The position numbers and the translations under genes are program-made. From the NCBI GenBank assembly GCA_947359465.1, contig OX375879.1, forward strand, positions 19,571,798 through 19,635,797: a stretch of DNA of 64,000 nt. The letters run 5' to 3'. Below the pieces are notes generated by a model. The model saw nothing but the letters and a program-made list of their open reading frames with translations. It was not told the origin of the DNA and did not search any database. This DNA comes from Metellina segmentata. Its lineage: Eukaryota > Arthropoda > Arachnida > Araneae > Tetragnathidae. Position 1 is the stretch's first letter, and every line of letters starts with the position of its first letter. Below, piece by piece: positions 26,701 to 34,928 of the stretch.

Positions 26701-28125
26701 GTACTTTTAGACAAAGGGTCACACAAGGTCGCCGAATCCCTCCACTCGTAGCCCTCACATGTAAGTTTAGTTACAATGAATCATTGGAGTGTTGAGCATA
26801 GTGTGTTTGCCATCGTTGAATTTATTTGAAGTGGCGAGTCTATTGTGGCCACTCGGAGTGCCTTCCGTCGTCACTTTAACCTCAGTGTGCGGGATGTGCT
26901 TCCTTCTCGTAACACAATTTTGAAGTGCGTGAATGATTTTCGCATTCATGGTAATGTGAAAGTGAAGAAAATAACTGTCCCTCGTTGAACGATAGTCACA
27001 ACAAAAAACGTTGATTGCGTAAGAGGGTCTGTTATTCAGAGTCCAAGCCGGTCAACCGAGTCAAAAGTTTACGTCGACAAACTACGAACCCTCGCAGATT
27101 TGAAGAATGCCATCAGAGAGCAAATTGCGGCGATACCGGACGATAGGGTGCAGCGAGTGATGACGAACTTCAAGGACAGCCTTGACGAATGCGTAGCCAT
27201 AGAAGGTCGTCATTTGTCTGACATTATTTTCCGCGCTTGATTTTTTTTCCCTTCTGATCATAAAATTTACCGAGTTGCTCCACACATTGTGCTTATTTTC
27301 AACCCTGTACGATCAAAATTGAAAATTTGACAAGGTTTTAAAATTCGTCCATTTCTTGTCCACCTTCCTGTACTTTTGGGTTGAGATGCACAAGTCCATC
27401 CTGATTTTGGAGCTTAATATTGCATTACCAGAGTGTTATCTGCTTCACATGTGTAATGTTTTGAGTTTAAAAGAATAAATTTTGAAGAGTACCCGTAGAA
27501 ACAAAATGTGTTATTGAGTTATGTTTTTTAATTTGAAGCATTAAAAATGGCAAAACATCAGAAGCATTTTCGACGTATTATGCTTTTTTATTACTGAAAA
27601 GGCAAGAATGCTTCTCAGACGCAAAAAATGATACTTGTTTTATTGGGGGAGGATACCGTTGACGATTCCCCACGTGCCGTAGGTGGTTTGGAGAGTTTTG
27701 TCTCCTGGATTCGTTCTTTAGCCTGAACCTCAGAACTTTTATCAGCATGGGACAATGCAGCTACCAGAGAGATGGAAAAATGTCATCGAACAGAACACCA
27801 CATAATATCTTGATTAAATGCAATTTTTGTACAAAAAACTGGACAAACTTTTGCATCCAGCTGATAAAATGTAGAGAAGACTTTTTGCTACTTTTCTTAA
27901 AAATTTTTGCTACTATGTTCCAAGTATTTAGGCTGTGTTCTTATGAATGAAATTTTACAATTCTTATTTCTTTATAGGTACCAAAAGAAGAAATTCAAGG
28001 AAATTGAGTTTTCTCAACCTAGCAAGTACGTTCATCACAAAAAAGTGGCTAACAGACAACGCCGCGCTGCCATGACTGCTGGAGCGAAGAAAAGTAACAA
28101 TAAAAGCAAAAAGAAGAAATCCTAA
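11781..28125 (+). CDS. DNTTIP2: DNTTIP2/Fcf2-like pre-rRNA processing factor
   Basis: Coding exons are 11781-11941, 12982-13117, 16685-16780, 19149-19313, 22011-22120 and 27978-28125. They sum to 816 nt (271 residues plus stop), and every junction is GT-AG with matching phase. Exon 4 opens the Fcf2 domain (WYHMPAPEMTEEKKNDL, then MRQALDPKHFYKR and NPKYFQ). Exon 5 continues with VGTFVESPVEFYSSRLPKKQ and EELLADAQFRQ. Exon 6 encodes the basic, lysine-rich tail. Yeast Fcf2 is a nucleolar factor for early 18S pre-rRNA cleavages; vertebrate DNTTIP2/TdIF2 is the orthologue. The ATG at 11781 has A at -3, followed by an acidic stretch (SSEDESDDEAP). The weakest junction is the exon 1 donor, GTATCC. 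Vertebrate DNTTIP2 is much longer, so this is a compact form nearer to yeast Fcf2, unless upstream exons were missed. Confidence 0.9.
12107..12300 (+). repeat. SINE family B body fragment (intron 1)
   Basis: Matches the shared SINE body: CTTGTGCATGTTAAATCTGT, then a GTGGAAGTTTGG block, CGTCATCTGACAGTGGTTCA and a GTTGCTACTATG-type end. The tRNA-like head is missing or eroded. Confidence 0.75.
14605..14860 (+). repeat. Third tRNA-derived SINE type (intron 2)
   Basis: A tRNA-like head carries an A-box-like TGGCTCAAGGG and a B-box-like GGTTCTATTCC about 55 bases apart. A tail unlike SINE families A and B follows, including TTCTGAGTCAGTAAAACTTT. A single copy is seen in this window, so the classification is tentative. 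Confidence 0.45.
15738..16033. mobile_element. Foldback MITE (intron 2)
   Basis: A 16-bp terminal inverted repeat ACTTTACACTAGGACA bounds about 296 bases. Nested internal inverted repeats include GCCAGTGCTGTAG paired with CTACAGCACTGGC and GCATACAA paired with TTGTATGC. Much of the element could therefore fold into one long hairpin. It is more CpG-rich than its surroundings and has no coding capacity. The target duplication is not clear. Confidence 0.7.
16161..16345. repeat. Two tandem copies of a roughly 90-bp unit (intron 2)
   Basis: TTCTACCTCCC(C/A)TAGAAGTTTGT begins each unit, and ACCACCATGCCAAA followed by ATCTGCAACA recurs about 95 bases later. The copies have diverged by several substitutions. 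Confidence 0.8.
17149..17806 (+). repeat. Interspersed repeat (intron 3)
   Basis: Starts near ACTAGCAGGCCAGCACGGC and ends near ACAGACAGACCTCC with an AGTAAAGATTA-like terminus. This resembles an element widely dispersed in arthropods, though I cannot name the family with certainty. Its middle part (about 17290-17500) matches 28425-28620 in opposite orientation. No open frame. Confidence 0.55.
18034..18840 (+). mobile_element. Non-autonomous hAT element (intron 3)
   Basis: TAGGGCAACTTTT terminal inverted repeats bound 807 bp. They are flanked by 8-bp repeats GACATAAT (18026-18033) and AACATAAT (18841-18848), the duplication length of hAT transposons. GCAACTTT-like motifs are repeated inside both ends. 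The interior keeps a transposase relic: KYLNTLVDTLDNPEDT and CRVCEVHVDHQ before a stop, then FSLLLSDTAHYMTAAGAVFQ in a shifted frame. The relic recalls the hAT block preceding the HVTC motif. Most of the transposase is deleted. Confidence 0.85.
19347..19600 (+). repeat. SINE family B copy, degraded (intron 4)
   Basis: A decayed tRNA-like head (CCAGTTGGAAGAGTAGTAGA) precedes the shared body. The body contains GGCTGGTGCATGTTAAATCT, GGAGAGTGGGGTGCTAGTTC and a terminal GTACAAAGTTAATTCAACTA. Confidence 0.75.
19601..22010. other. Remainder of intron 4, nothing recognised
   Basis: AT-rich intron sequence without a convincing mobile element or alternative exon. Confidence 0.4.
22745..22800. repeat. 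AT dinucleotide-rich microsatellite
   Basis: Runs of TATATA broken by short A tracts, inside intron 5 of the Fcf2-domain gene. Confidence 0.8.
23401..23960 (+). pseudogene. LINE pseudogene, RNase H-like 3' part (intron 5, plus copy)
   Basis: HVGIPSNEKADLLV, from about 23416, is the conserved end of the RNase H domain in jockey/I-type LINEs (usually SHVGIxGNExAD). Frameshifts and stops follow. A decayed stretch then encodes HVLCECDYDLINDLNVWHAI-like sequence (about 23660-23725). Homologous to 25430-25990 in opposite orientation. Confidence 0.75.
24150..24335 (+). repeat. Possible tRNA-derived SINE remnant (intron 5)
   Basis: ACTGGTATAGTGATCATTAA resembles a tRNA A-box region and AGGGTTTAAATCTTGG a B-box region about 35 bases later. 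The remaining sequence does not match the better-defined SINE bodies here. Confidence 0.3.
25430..25990 (-). pseudogene. LINE pseudogene, minus copy (intron 5)
   Basis: The reverse complement closely follows 23401-23960 over several hundred bases, including CCTAAATAGACATCAACATT and CAAACATTCCAATCAGG. The minus frame reads about 96 residues (25892-25602), ending NPGNCQTFQSGAC. It is a fragment of the same non-LTR element, not a host gene. Confidence 0.75.
26318..26652 (+). repeat. SINE family A, full length with target duplication
   Basis: Begins with a tRNA-like head: GCCGACCAACCGGTATAGTG, an A-box-like GGTATAGTGGTTAAGGTG and a B-box GGTTCGAATCT. The shared body and a short AAATTTACC-type tail follow. 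It is flanked by a perfect 13-bp direct repeat CTGAGCTAAAGGG (26305-26317 and 26653-26665). This is a complete LINE-mobilised insertion. Reading frames inside it are not genes. Confidence 0.95.
26661..27370 (+). mobile_element. Internally deleted mariner/Tc1-like element (intron 5)
   Basis: Imperfect terminal inverted repeats (GGTGGACAGGAAATGGACG at the left, its near reverse complement at the right) are flanked by TA. Inside, the plus strand has the N-terminal helix-turn-helix of a transposase (HWSVEHSVFAIVEF, RRHFNLSVRDVLPSRNTIL), then after a deletion its C-terminus (LRTLADLKNAIREQIAAIPD, GRHLSDIIF). The catalytic core is missing. The neighbouring SINE inserted across its left edge: the first five bases belong to the SINE's duplicated target. 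Confidence 0.8.
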
Positions 28126-28165
28126 TTTGTTTTAATATTTATAATCTTGTAAAAGATATTTTCAA

Positions 28166-28171
28166 ATTAAA
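28166..28171 (+). terminator. Polyadenylation signal of the Fcf2-domain gene
   Basis: ATTAAA lies 41 bases after the stop codon, inside AT-rich sequence. It is the common variant hexamer at a fitting distance. Confidence 0.6.
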
Positions 28172-28424
28172 TACTTCCTCATACCCTTGTTTCTATTTCT
28201 TTTCCATCAGTTTATCATACAGGTTCACAGCATTTCAGGTTCGATTCCAATGTGATGACTGTAATTTCGACGACCGTGCAATTAGAGGTGAGCAATCGGA
28301 ACAGCACAATCTGAAAAGCTTGTTCAACTTCCAGTCCCACAAGTTTCGGTCGCTGCATGAACATCATTGTTGTGCTTTTATTCTCTAGTCTAAGTTTCTG
28401 TCTTAGAGATCTTTTAAGATAGAA

Positions 28425-28620
28425 AGAAAAAATTTCAACAGATTTGAAATCTGTGGAAAGTTTTACACCAGATCGACTCCTTAAATGTGATTTTCTTTAC
28501 ATAATTTTTCAATCATAATTAATATTTTCGCAATAGGAATTTGGCCGCATTTGAGGAAGTTATTCATTACGACGCAAATGGACTATTTATCTTGTTTTAT
28601 AGAAAATATATAAATTGAGT
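28425..28620 (-). repeat. Repeat copy related to 17290-17500
   Basis: The reverse complement aligns along its length with the middle of the intron 3 repeat. Shared segments include a match to TGAAAAATTATTTAAAGAAA and TTTCAAATC(C/T)(A/G)TTG. The termini of the element are not seen. Confidence 0.6.
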
Positions 28621-29390
28621 GGAGTATTTTGTTGCCTTAATCTACTGCTTTATATTCATAGCCATTAAAATACTGTAAAAATTTAACTGTATTCGATATT
28701 TTAAAGAAATTTTACACCATTTATATACAAAACTTGTAAAAGTGATAGTTTACAAGTAAAAGGGATAGTATGTAATTTTATTCTGAGATAACGTATATCG
28801 ACAATGGTCCGTTTTAGTTTTCATGTGTGGCAAACGTCTTTAAAATTAAACATTCAATTTGAAAGCAAAACTTTGAAGTTATTTAATGTCCTCAACGTGA
28901 AATGTGCAAGATTTTGGGCGATGATGATTTAAAAGCAGGACATGTCAAGACGAACAGTAAAATCTGAAGAACAAAACCGGGGATTCTAACCCCCCCAAAA
29001 AATAACAACCTTTATCCGATGTACTAGTTGCGAGTCAGTTCTAAACTATTCTAAAAGACTAATATATTCTGAAACAGATTTGTCTTTTGAAACATGATTC
29101 AGTGTTTAGAAAATTTTCCGATTGAATATTGACCATTTTAATTACGCTTTGTCATTAATTTGAAGTGTGAACTTAATATTAACTAGTTATTAAGTTCCAT
29201 ATTTTAGCATTTCATTCACATGATGTAAAGAATATGTATACAAGAAACTAATGTAAACGCAGGAACTCATAAATCTAAAAGCAGGAAAGAGCAATATTAA
29301 ACAGTGTATCGCGACCCAATTATAAACACTCGAAAGAAATATGCAACACGAATCATCCATTTCAAGCTGATAAGGCAAACAACAAAAATA
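28621..29390. other. AT-rich DNA, nothing recognised
   Basis: No open frame or repeat of note. Confidence 0.4.
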
Positions 29391-29404
29391 CTTCTGATCG
29401 CGTC

Positions 29405-29545
29405 GGTAGGTAACGTCTAGACTCGTGGTTCGAATTACGTGGGGTTGTCCTCGAATCTTTCCCTTCTGGAGGTTGATCCCGGACCGTCGCCAATAGCCCG
29501 TGTGTTGCTCTAGTTCGATGTTGTATCACTACTACCTACCTTTCT
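29405..29545 (+). repeat. SINE body fragment, head missing
   Basis: Carries GTGGTTCGAATTACGTGGGG, TCCTCGAATCTTTCCCTTCT and GGACCGTCGCCAATAGCCCG from the shared SINE body. Confidence 0.75.
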
Positions 29546-29615
29546 CAGTGAACTCTATTTTTCTGTCATCGTGTTATGACTCAAGCAGCTATTTAGATTT
29601 TAATGTCTTTGATGG

Positions 29616-30266
29616 TAATGGTAATTATTAGTTTACGTCGTACTAGAGCAACACAACGGGCCGGGATCAATAACTTAAGGGAAAGATAAGAGGACATCAC
29701 TTCGTAATTTTGAACCACGGTCAGATGACGAAGCAACACCTGAACTGGCACCCCACTCTCCAAACTTCCACACCTACCCAACGTGAGGACTTTCGGCCAC
29801 GACAGGCCGACCAACCGGTATAGTGGTTAAGGTGTTAGCCTCTAGATCGGAAGGTTCCTGGTTCGAATCCGGGTCCGGGCATGGATGTTTGTAAACGTAT
29901 GGTGTAGAGGCGGCTGGTGCACCTTAAATCTGTCGTGGCCGAAAGTCCTCACGTTGGGTTGGCGTGGAAGTTTGGAGAGTGGGGTGCCAGCTCAGGTGTT
30001 GCTTCGTCATCTGACCGTGGTTAAAAATTACGAGGTGTTGTCCTCGGATCTTTCCCTTCAGGGACTGATCCCGGACCGTCGTCAATAGCCCGTTGTGTTG
30101 CTCTAGTACGACGTTAACTAAAAAAAATTACCAATTCGGCCACGACAGATTTAAGGTGCACCAGCCACCTCTACACCATACGCATACAAACATCCATACC
30201 CGGATTCGAACCAGTAACCTTCCGATCCAGAGGCTAACACCTTAACCACTATACCGGTCGGTCGGC
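29616..30266 (-). repeat. SINE family A, minus strand, split by a second SINE
   Basis: The 3' part is at 29616-29805 and the tRNA-like head at 30135-30266 (ends ...GGTCGGTCGGC on the plus strand). The gap is exactly filled by another family A copy in opposite orientation. Flanks CTTTGATGG and TTTTGTTGG may be its eroded target duplication. Confidence 0.9.
29806..30134 (+). repeat. SINE family A nested inside SINE family A
   Basis: A full-length copy beginning GCCGACCAACCGG and ending in an A-rich tail with ATTACCAA. The 14-bp direct repeat TTCGGCCACGACAG at 29792-29805 and 30135-30148 is a perfect target duplication of host SINE sequence. This shows that the plus-strand copy arrived second. 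Confidence 0.95.
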
Positions 30267-30558
30267 TTTTGTTGGATGCTTTCTGTTTCCAACACAAACA
30301 AATGAACGTTTAAAAGTGAAGGAAAATACACTTTATAAGTGTATTAGAGTGAAATATTCATCAGTAAATGTTTGTAGATTATATCCCATATCTGCTTTTG
30401 TTTACAAGGTTTTAAAGTTTTAGTTAGGTGAAAGTATAGTTTTGGTTCATCCTACTGGAGATGGTAGGTGGCTCAAATGTGTTTCCACGGTAATACGTGT
30501 TTTCTTTACATATTCTGAACGCACTTGCCTTGTTCTTCGAATACGATCGAAAGACTCA

Positions 30559-30850
30559 TGGGGGCTGGTGCACGTGAAATCTATCGTGGTTTCGAATATC
30601 CTAACTTTGGCGTGGTGTGGATGTAATGGTAATTTTAGTTAACGTCGTACTAGAGCAACACAACGGGCTATTGACGACGGTCCGGAATCAGTCCCTTAAG
30701 GGAAAGATTCGAGGACAACACCTCGTAATTTTGAACCACGGTCAGATGACGAAGCAACACCTGAGCGGCGTGGTGTGGAAGTTTAAAGAGTCGGGTGTTG
30801 CCCCGTCATTTGACCGTAATTCAAAATTACGTGGCGTTGTACTCGGATTT
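30559..30850 (+). repeat. SINE family B body split by a family A fragment
   Basis: Left part 30559-30621 (GGGGCTGGTGCACGTGAAAT) and right part 30767-30850 (AAGTTTAAAGAGTCGGGTG, CAAAATTACGTGGCGTTGT) join across an inserted minus-strand SINE. Confidence 0.85.
30622..30766 (-). repeat. 5'-truncated SINE family A with 13-bp target duplication
   Basis: Contains only the 3' half of family A, minus orientation. It is flanked by perfect GGCGTGGTGTGGA repeats at 30609-30621 and 30767-30779. 5' truncation with a long duplication is the hallmark of LINE-driven insertion. Confidence 0.9.
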
Positions 30851-30890
30851 GAATTTTGGGGATGTCCTGGGATCTTTCCTTATATCTCAG

Positions 30891-32185
30891 TCCTCACGTT
30901 GGGTTGGTGTGGAAGTTTGGAGAGTGGAGTGCCAGTTCAGGTGTTGCTTCGTCATATGACCGTGGTTCAAAATTACGAGGTGTTATCCTCGGATCTATCC
31001 TTTAAGGCAGTGGTCCCCAACCGCCGGGCCGCGGACCGGTACCGGTCCGTGGATCAAATGGTACCGGGCCGCCCAAGGAATATTAAATTATTTCCATTTT
31101 ATTTACTTTGGTGTATTTATCTCGGGTTTGTGCGGTTCTTATCTATGAAATGTCCACTCAAATTAGGAGGCGGTGAATCAGAACTTGAAATTTGTTCTGT
31201 TACTGGAGCTTCAATTAGAATTTCTGAATTCTGTATGTCTCTATTTTCCAATTTTGACAACTGTTTTCAAGTTGGCAGACAAAGTAGCTACATTTAAAGC
31301 CAAACTGAAGTTGTGGGGACGGCGCGTGACAGAGGCATTTTGGACATGTTTCAGACATTAGCGGGGATTTTAGGCGAGACTGAGCCTAAACATTCATTTT
31401 CCTAGTTGGTGCGCCATCACCTGTCTTTGCTTTTAAAAGAGTTCTAGTGCTTCTTGGATATTTTGTGGTTGGGAAACCACAAAATATCCACGAACTAGTA
31501 AGGAATGGATCCGCAACCCATTTGTCAACAAATCAGGCGAATCTAGCATGTTTGTGCAAGAAGAAGATCAACTGCTGGAGATTGCAAATGAAGGCGGCCT
31601 TAAAACTACGTTCGAGACAACAACTCTGCCGGTGTTCTGGATTAAAGTCATGGCGGAATACCCTGAGATTGCCACCACAGCACTTAAATCCCTACTGCCA
31701 CATCCGACAACCTATCTGTGTGAAGCGGGGTTTTCTGCAGTGACAGCAACCAAATCAAAACGACAGAATAAACTGGACACAAGCAACACACTTCGGGTGT
31801 CATTGTCTCCTATTACCCACAGGTGAAACCGTCTCGTTGCAAAGAAACAAGCTCAGGGTTCTCATTGATTTAGCGTTCTAGCGAGTTAAAATGTTAAAGT
31901 CACATTATATTCATTTTTTGGTGTAAACGCATAACGCATTTTATTTTGAAGGCATGTTTAAATACACAGTTCAATTAAAATTATTAAATCAAAACAATCT
32001 AAAATATAAATAATCAACGTCTCCCCTCCCCCCTCAGCGGGCTGCGTTAAAATGATCAAACGTTGATCCGGTCCGCGGCGATAAAAAGGTTGGGGAGCAC
32101 TGTCTTAGGGGACTGATCCCGTTCCGTCGTCAATAGGCCGTTGTGTTGCTCTAGTACAACGTTAACTGAAATTATTAATTACCAC
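30891..32185 (+). repeat. 5'-truncated SINE family A split by a hAT element
   Basis: Left part 30891-31007 (TCCTCACGTTGGGTTGG onward) and right part 32103-32185 (GGGACTGATCCCG to GTACAACGTTAACTG) are contiguous in the SINE consensus. The break is the hAT insertion. Confidence 0.85.
31008..32102 (+). mobile_element. Deleted hAT (Charlie-like) transposon
   Basis: Terminal repeats CAGTGGTCCCCAACC and GGTTGGGGAGCACTG bound 1095 bp. The first 15 bases match typical vertebrate and arthropod hAT-Charlie ends. The transposase is reduced to fragments: LPILTTVFKLADKVATFKAK near 31245-31305, and a C-terminal dimerisation part with FWIKVMAEYPEIATTALKSL and PTTYLCEAGFSAVTATKSK (31630-31760). Flanking 8-mers CTTTAAGG and TCTTAGGG match at five positions, fitting a decayed 8-bp duplication. 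Frameshifts and the missing N-terminus make it inactive. Confidence 0.85.
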
Positions 32186-32205
32186 CGAGGCAGCATTTGT
32201 ACAGC

Positions 32206-32300
32206 AGATGGTTGGTAAGTTGTTGAATTAACGTCGCACAGGAAAACCACAACGAGCTATTGGGCGACGGTACCGGATCAAGCCCGAAGTTTGGACGGCA
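32206..32300 (-). repeat. SINE family B 3' fragment
   Basis: The plus strand reads GGTTGGTAAGTTGTTGAATT, then AACGAGCTATTGGGCGACGG, the reversed SINE end. Confidence 0.6.
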
Positions 32301-32337
32301 GAAATAAAATCTTCAAACCATCTGATTTGTTTACACT

Positions 32338-32815
32338 TGGGGTTTGATTCCGGACCGTCGCCAATAGCTCGTGTTGCTCTAGTACCACGTTAACCCCTTG
32401 GGTACATTTGACGACTGAGACTCGTCATACACTTGTTTTGCCCAAGTTGCGGATGACAAGTTTTGTCTTTCAAACTAGGACAAAATTAAACATGCACATT
32501 CTTGTTCATGGCAAGAGCGATTGGTGTAACGAACCTCCTTGAATCAAATTATTCAATCGTTCTCTACAAAAATACACTTTATTTAATCTGACTACATACA
32601 TAGAAATATTTACACGTCTGCGTTATACGACATTGTTTTTTGGAATGAACGTGGAGATCAGAAGCTGTGCGATCTCTCTCATACTGTTGCCATTCTTATA
32701 CAGTAACTAATGTGTAATGCAGTAACTAATGTGCATACGATAATCCGAACTACCTTTTTTCAAATAAATCTGTACCCAAAGGGGTTAAACAAAATACCTA
32801 CCTATCCTACTATGT
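32338..32815 (+). repeat. SINE 3' fragment split by a piggyBac-like MITE
   Basis: GGACCGTCGCCAATAGCTCG to GTACCACGTTAA precedes the MITE, and AATACCTACCTATCC, a typical SINE tail, follows it. Confidence 0.65.
32394..32784. mobile_element. piggyBac-like MITE, 391 bp
   Basis: Both ends abut TTAA (32390-32393 and 32785-32788). The termini are inverted repeats: CCCCTTGGGTACA at the left and TGTACCCAAAGGGG at the right, one base different in length. TTAA duplication with C-rich ends is characteristic of piggyBac. No transposase is encoded. Confidence 0.8.
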
Positions 32816-32902
32816 GAAAATTCCTCTGCTCCCGCGAATAGAAAATTCATCAGGGAATTTCATTCAAAAATCATCAGGGAAAATTCATCAAAGATAGGAA
32901 GG

Positions 32903-32990
32903 TAGTTGGTATTTACGTAATACGGGGGGCGGGGGAGGAAGCAACGCAACGTGCTGTTGTCGACGGTTCGGGATCAATCCCGATGCAGAG
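32903..32990 (-). repeat. SINE 3' fragment
   Basis: The plus strand reads AGCAACGCAACGTGCTGTTG and ACGGTTCGGGATCAATCCCG, the reversed SINE end. Confidence 0.65.
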
Positions 32991-32999
32991 AAGGCAAAC

Positions 33000-33400
33000 A
33001 GTGATATGTCGGGATACGATTATCTGATTACCGTATTTAAAAAAGAGCTTGTGATGAATTTCCTCAGAAAAACCCTCTCAATGAGACTAGCACCCCATCA
33101 ATGTGTTCGACTAACGTGCATTTAAAGGAAAGATGCGTAAAATCGCCGACGCCTGCCTAGTCCGGTCTCTGTCAGCGCGCTTCCCCGCTGAAAAGATTCG
33201 GATCCGTGGAATAACGCACAACGCGTCTCTGACACGCGTCAACATCCGTTGTGCCATTGACAGGAGTCCATAGGCGATTGAGTGCACTCGGTCATCCGTT
33301 CAATCGATCACTACTTCCTCTTCCTGATTTCAGCGCCTGTAGGGATGCGGAAGTGAGGGAAGCTTCAGTTATGGGAAAATTACCATATTTGTAGTTATAA
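33000..33400. other. Moderately GC-rich stretch, function unknown
   Basis: About 33140-33360 is CpG-rich compared with its surroundings and has no long frame or recognised repeat. Confidence 0.35.
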
Positions 33401-33436
33401 CAAATTTGAGTAATATTTATTCATTTAGAAATAGTC

Positions 33437-33835
33437 AAGGCAGAATACACTATCCTACAATAGTGAACCGGACAGCAAGATGTGATATTATGAGGGAAAT
33501 AATACATGCTTTAATAAGGGGATGGTCCCCCACGTGCTGTAATTACACTAGCAACTCTTATGGGCATACTTTCAACGAGGTTTCGATACACCGCTATGGG
33601 TATTGGTGTTCATTCCTGCTGCAAGAATGTCGCCAGCTCTGCTGTAGATATCGGACGTGGTTCCCTGGTCCGTAAGCGTCGCTCTAACGCGTCCCACAAA
33701 TGTTCTATGGGGTTTAGGTCGGGACTCTGAGCTGGCCAGGGAAGAGGTTTTACATCCATATATCGATAACACTGCTTGACAGAGGCAACTGCAACCAGAC
33801 ATGGGGCGTTGTCGTCCAGTCGTTGTGGTCAAGGC
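33437..33835 (-). pseudogene. Tc1-type transposase C-terminal remnant
   Basis: In the minus strand the C-terminal half of a Tc1-like transposase can be followed across frames: DNAPCLVAVASVKQCYRYMD with the second catalytic Asp, then SPDLNPIEHLWDALERRLRT with the Glu, then LATFLQQE before a stop. The N-terminal two thirds are absent. A terminal motif near 33437-33460 (CACTATCCTACAATAGTG) resembles the end near 54108, so the two copies probably belong to one family. Confidence 0.75.
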
Positions 33836-34195
33836 AAGAGATAAGGACGAAATATCACAGAGAGCGAACAAAAGACGGCGTGAGCGACCAGGGGGTGAAA
33901 CGAAGGGCAGAGGGAGCGGTTATTGTCAAGCAATCATCTCGGAGAAATCTCCCCCAAAAGTTGCAACCCTTTGATAATCACCGACTCATGGTGGAAAACA
34001 AATTTGGCTCTGCAAACTCTCCAAATCACCACCCCGACTCGAGATCTTAACGATACAATAGCTTCGATGTTTGGAGGGAGAGAAGTTGTGCAAATCCGGT
34101 GTAAACGCGGCTTAAGAAATATTGGAGGGCTCGTTGCCTAGTGACCTGATGGTTAATGGCCTGGCATTTGTGAAATATCTCAGTCCAATATTGTT
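33836..34195. other. Unassigned stretch
   Basis: Overlapping short frames only; no recognisable product or repeat. Confidence 0.3.
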
Positions 34196-34405
34196 CTTCA
34201 GTTGCTTTTAGCAGAAGGAGGGGATGCACGTTAAATCTGACGTGACCTCAAATATCCTCACGTTGGCGTGTTCTGAAAACGTGTAGAGCGATTTCTCGTG
34301 TTGTCCTCGAATCTTTCCTTTCGGGATGGATCCCGGATTACCTCCAGTGGCCCTTTGTGTTGCTCCAGTGAGACGCTAATTCAACTACTTACCTACCAAC
34401 CTTAG
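34196..34405 (+). repeat. SINE family B fragment
   Basis: Shared body blocks GATGCACGTTAAATCTGACG, TGTCCTCGAATCTTTCC and TTTGTGTTGCTCCAGTGAGA, then a TACTTACCTACC tail. It lies just left of the LTR element. Confidence 0.8.
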
Positions 34406-34456
34406 AGTCTGTACTGAAACTTTGGATCACGTAATTTAATATTTATGCTTCACTCC

Positions 34457-34910
34457 TGTAAGGTTCGCCATCTCGCATCTTACAAGAAGTGAAACGCCAA
34501 GTTGGCAACCCTACATAGAAAACGCCAAGCTGGCAACCTAAGAACAAAGCTTTTTCAATTAAAAGAAACGTCCACAAGATTTCAAGCCGAGGAAGTGCGG
34601 CAAAAGCCAATTAAAAAAGTCAGAGCAATAAATAGTTATAGTTACCAAGACAACTAAAAGATGAAATCCATCTTTAGAACAGAGGAGATCAAGTAAAGAT
34701 TTTATACAGCGGTGGGAGGAAAGTTACAATTTTGAATGCCTATCCAAATGTAATTGCTACTTTATACTACATGTAACTTACGTGACGATCGATTAAATTT
34801 AGTAAAATATACTCCAGTTATAGAATTTTGACTCTGTGTCTTTTGAGTTTTTTTTTGACTAAACTTTCACGACGGAGTTCATCAACAACCATCGGCCTCG
34901 GACCACTACT
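34457..34910 (+). repeat. 5' LTR
   Basis: Begins TGTAAGGTTCGCC and ends CGGACCACTACT. It contains two copies of AACGCCAAG(T/C)TGGCAACC (34493-34510 and 34521-34538), each built on an 11-bp palindrome. An AATAAATAGTTATAG stretch may serve as TATA or polyadenylation sequence. The end is TG...CT rather than TG...CA. Confidence 0.95.
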
Positions 34911-34928
34911 GGCGCAGTCGGTAGGATC
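34910..34928 (+). other. Primer-binding site, tRNA-Ser type
   Basis: TGGCGCAGTCGGTAGGAT is complementary to the 3' end of tRNA-Ser including CCA, the primer used by Drosophila 17.6/297-type elements. The match resumes as CGAACC after a short bulge, reaching the T-arm complement. The first T overlaps the last base of the LTR. Confidence 0.8.

Noticed and set aside
30617..31297. Frame of 226 codons on the plus strand
   Set aside because: It runs through a minus-strand SINE, two SINE fragments and into a hAT element. The junctions are insertion boundaries.
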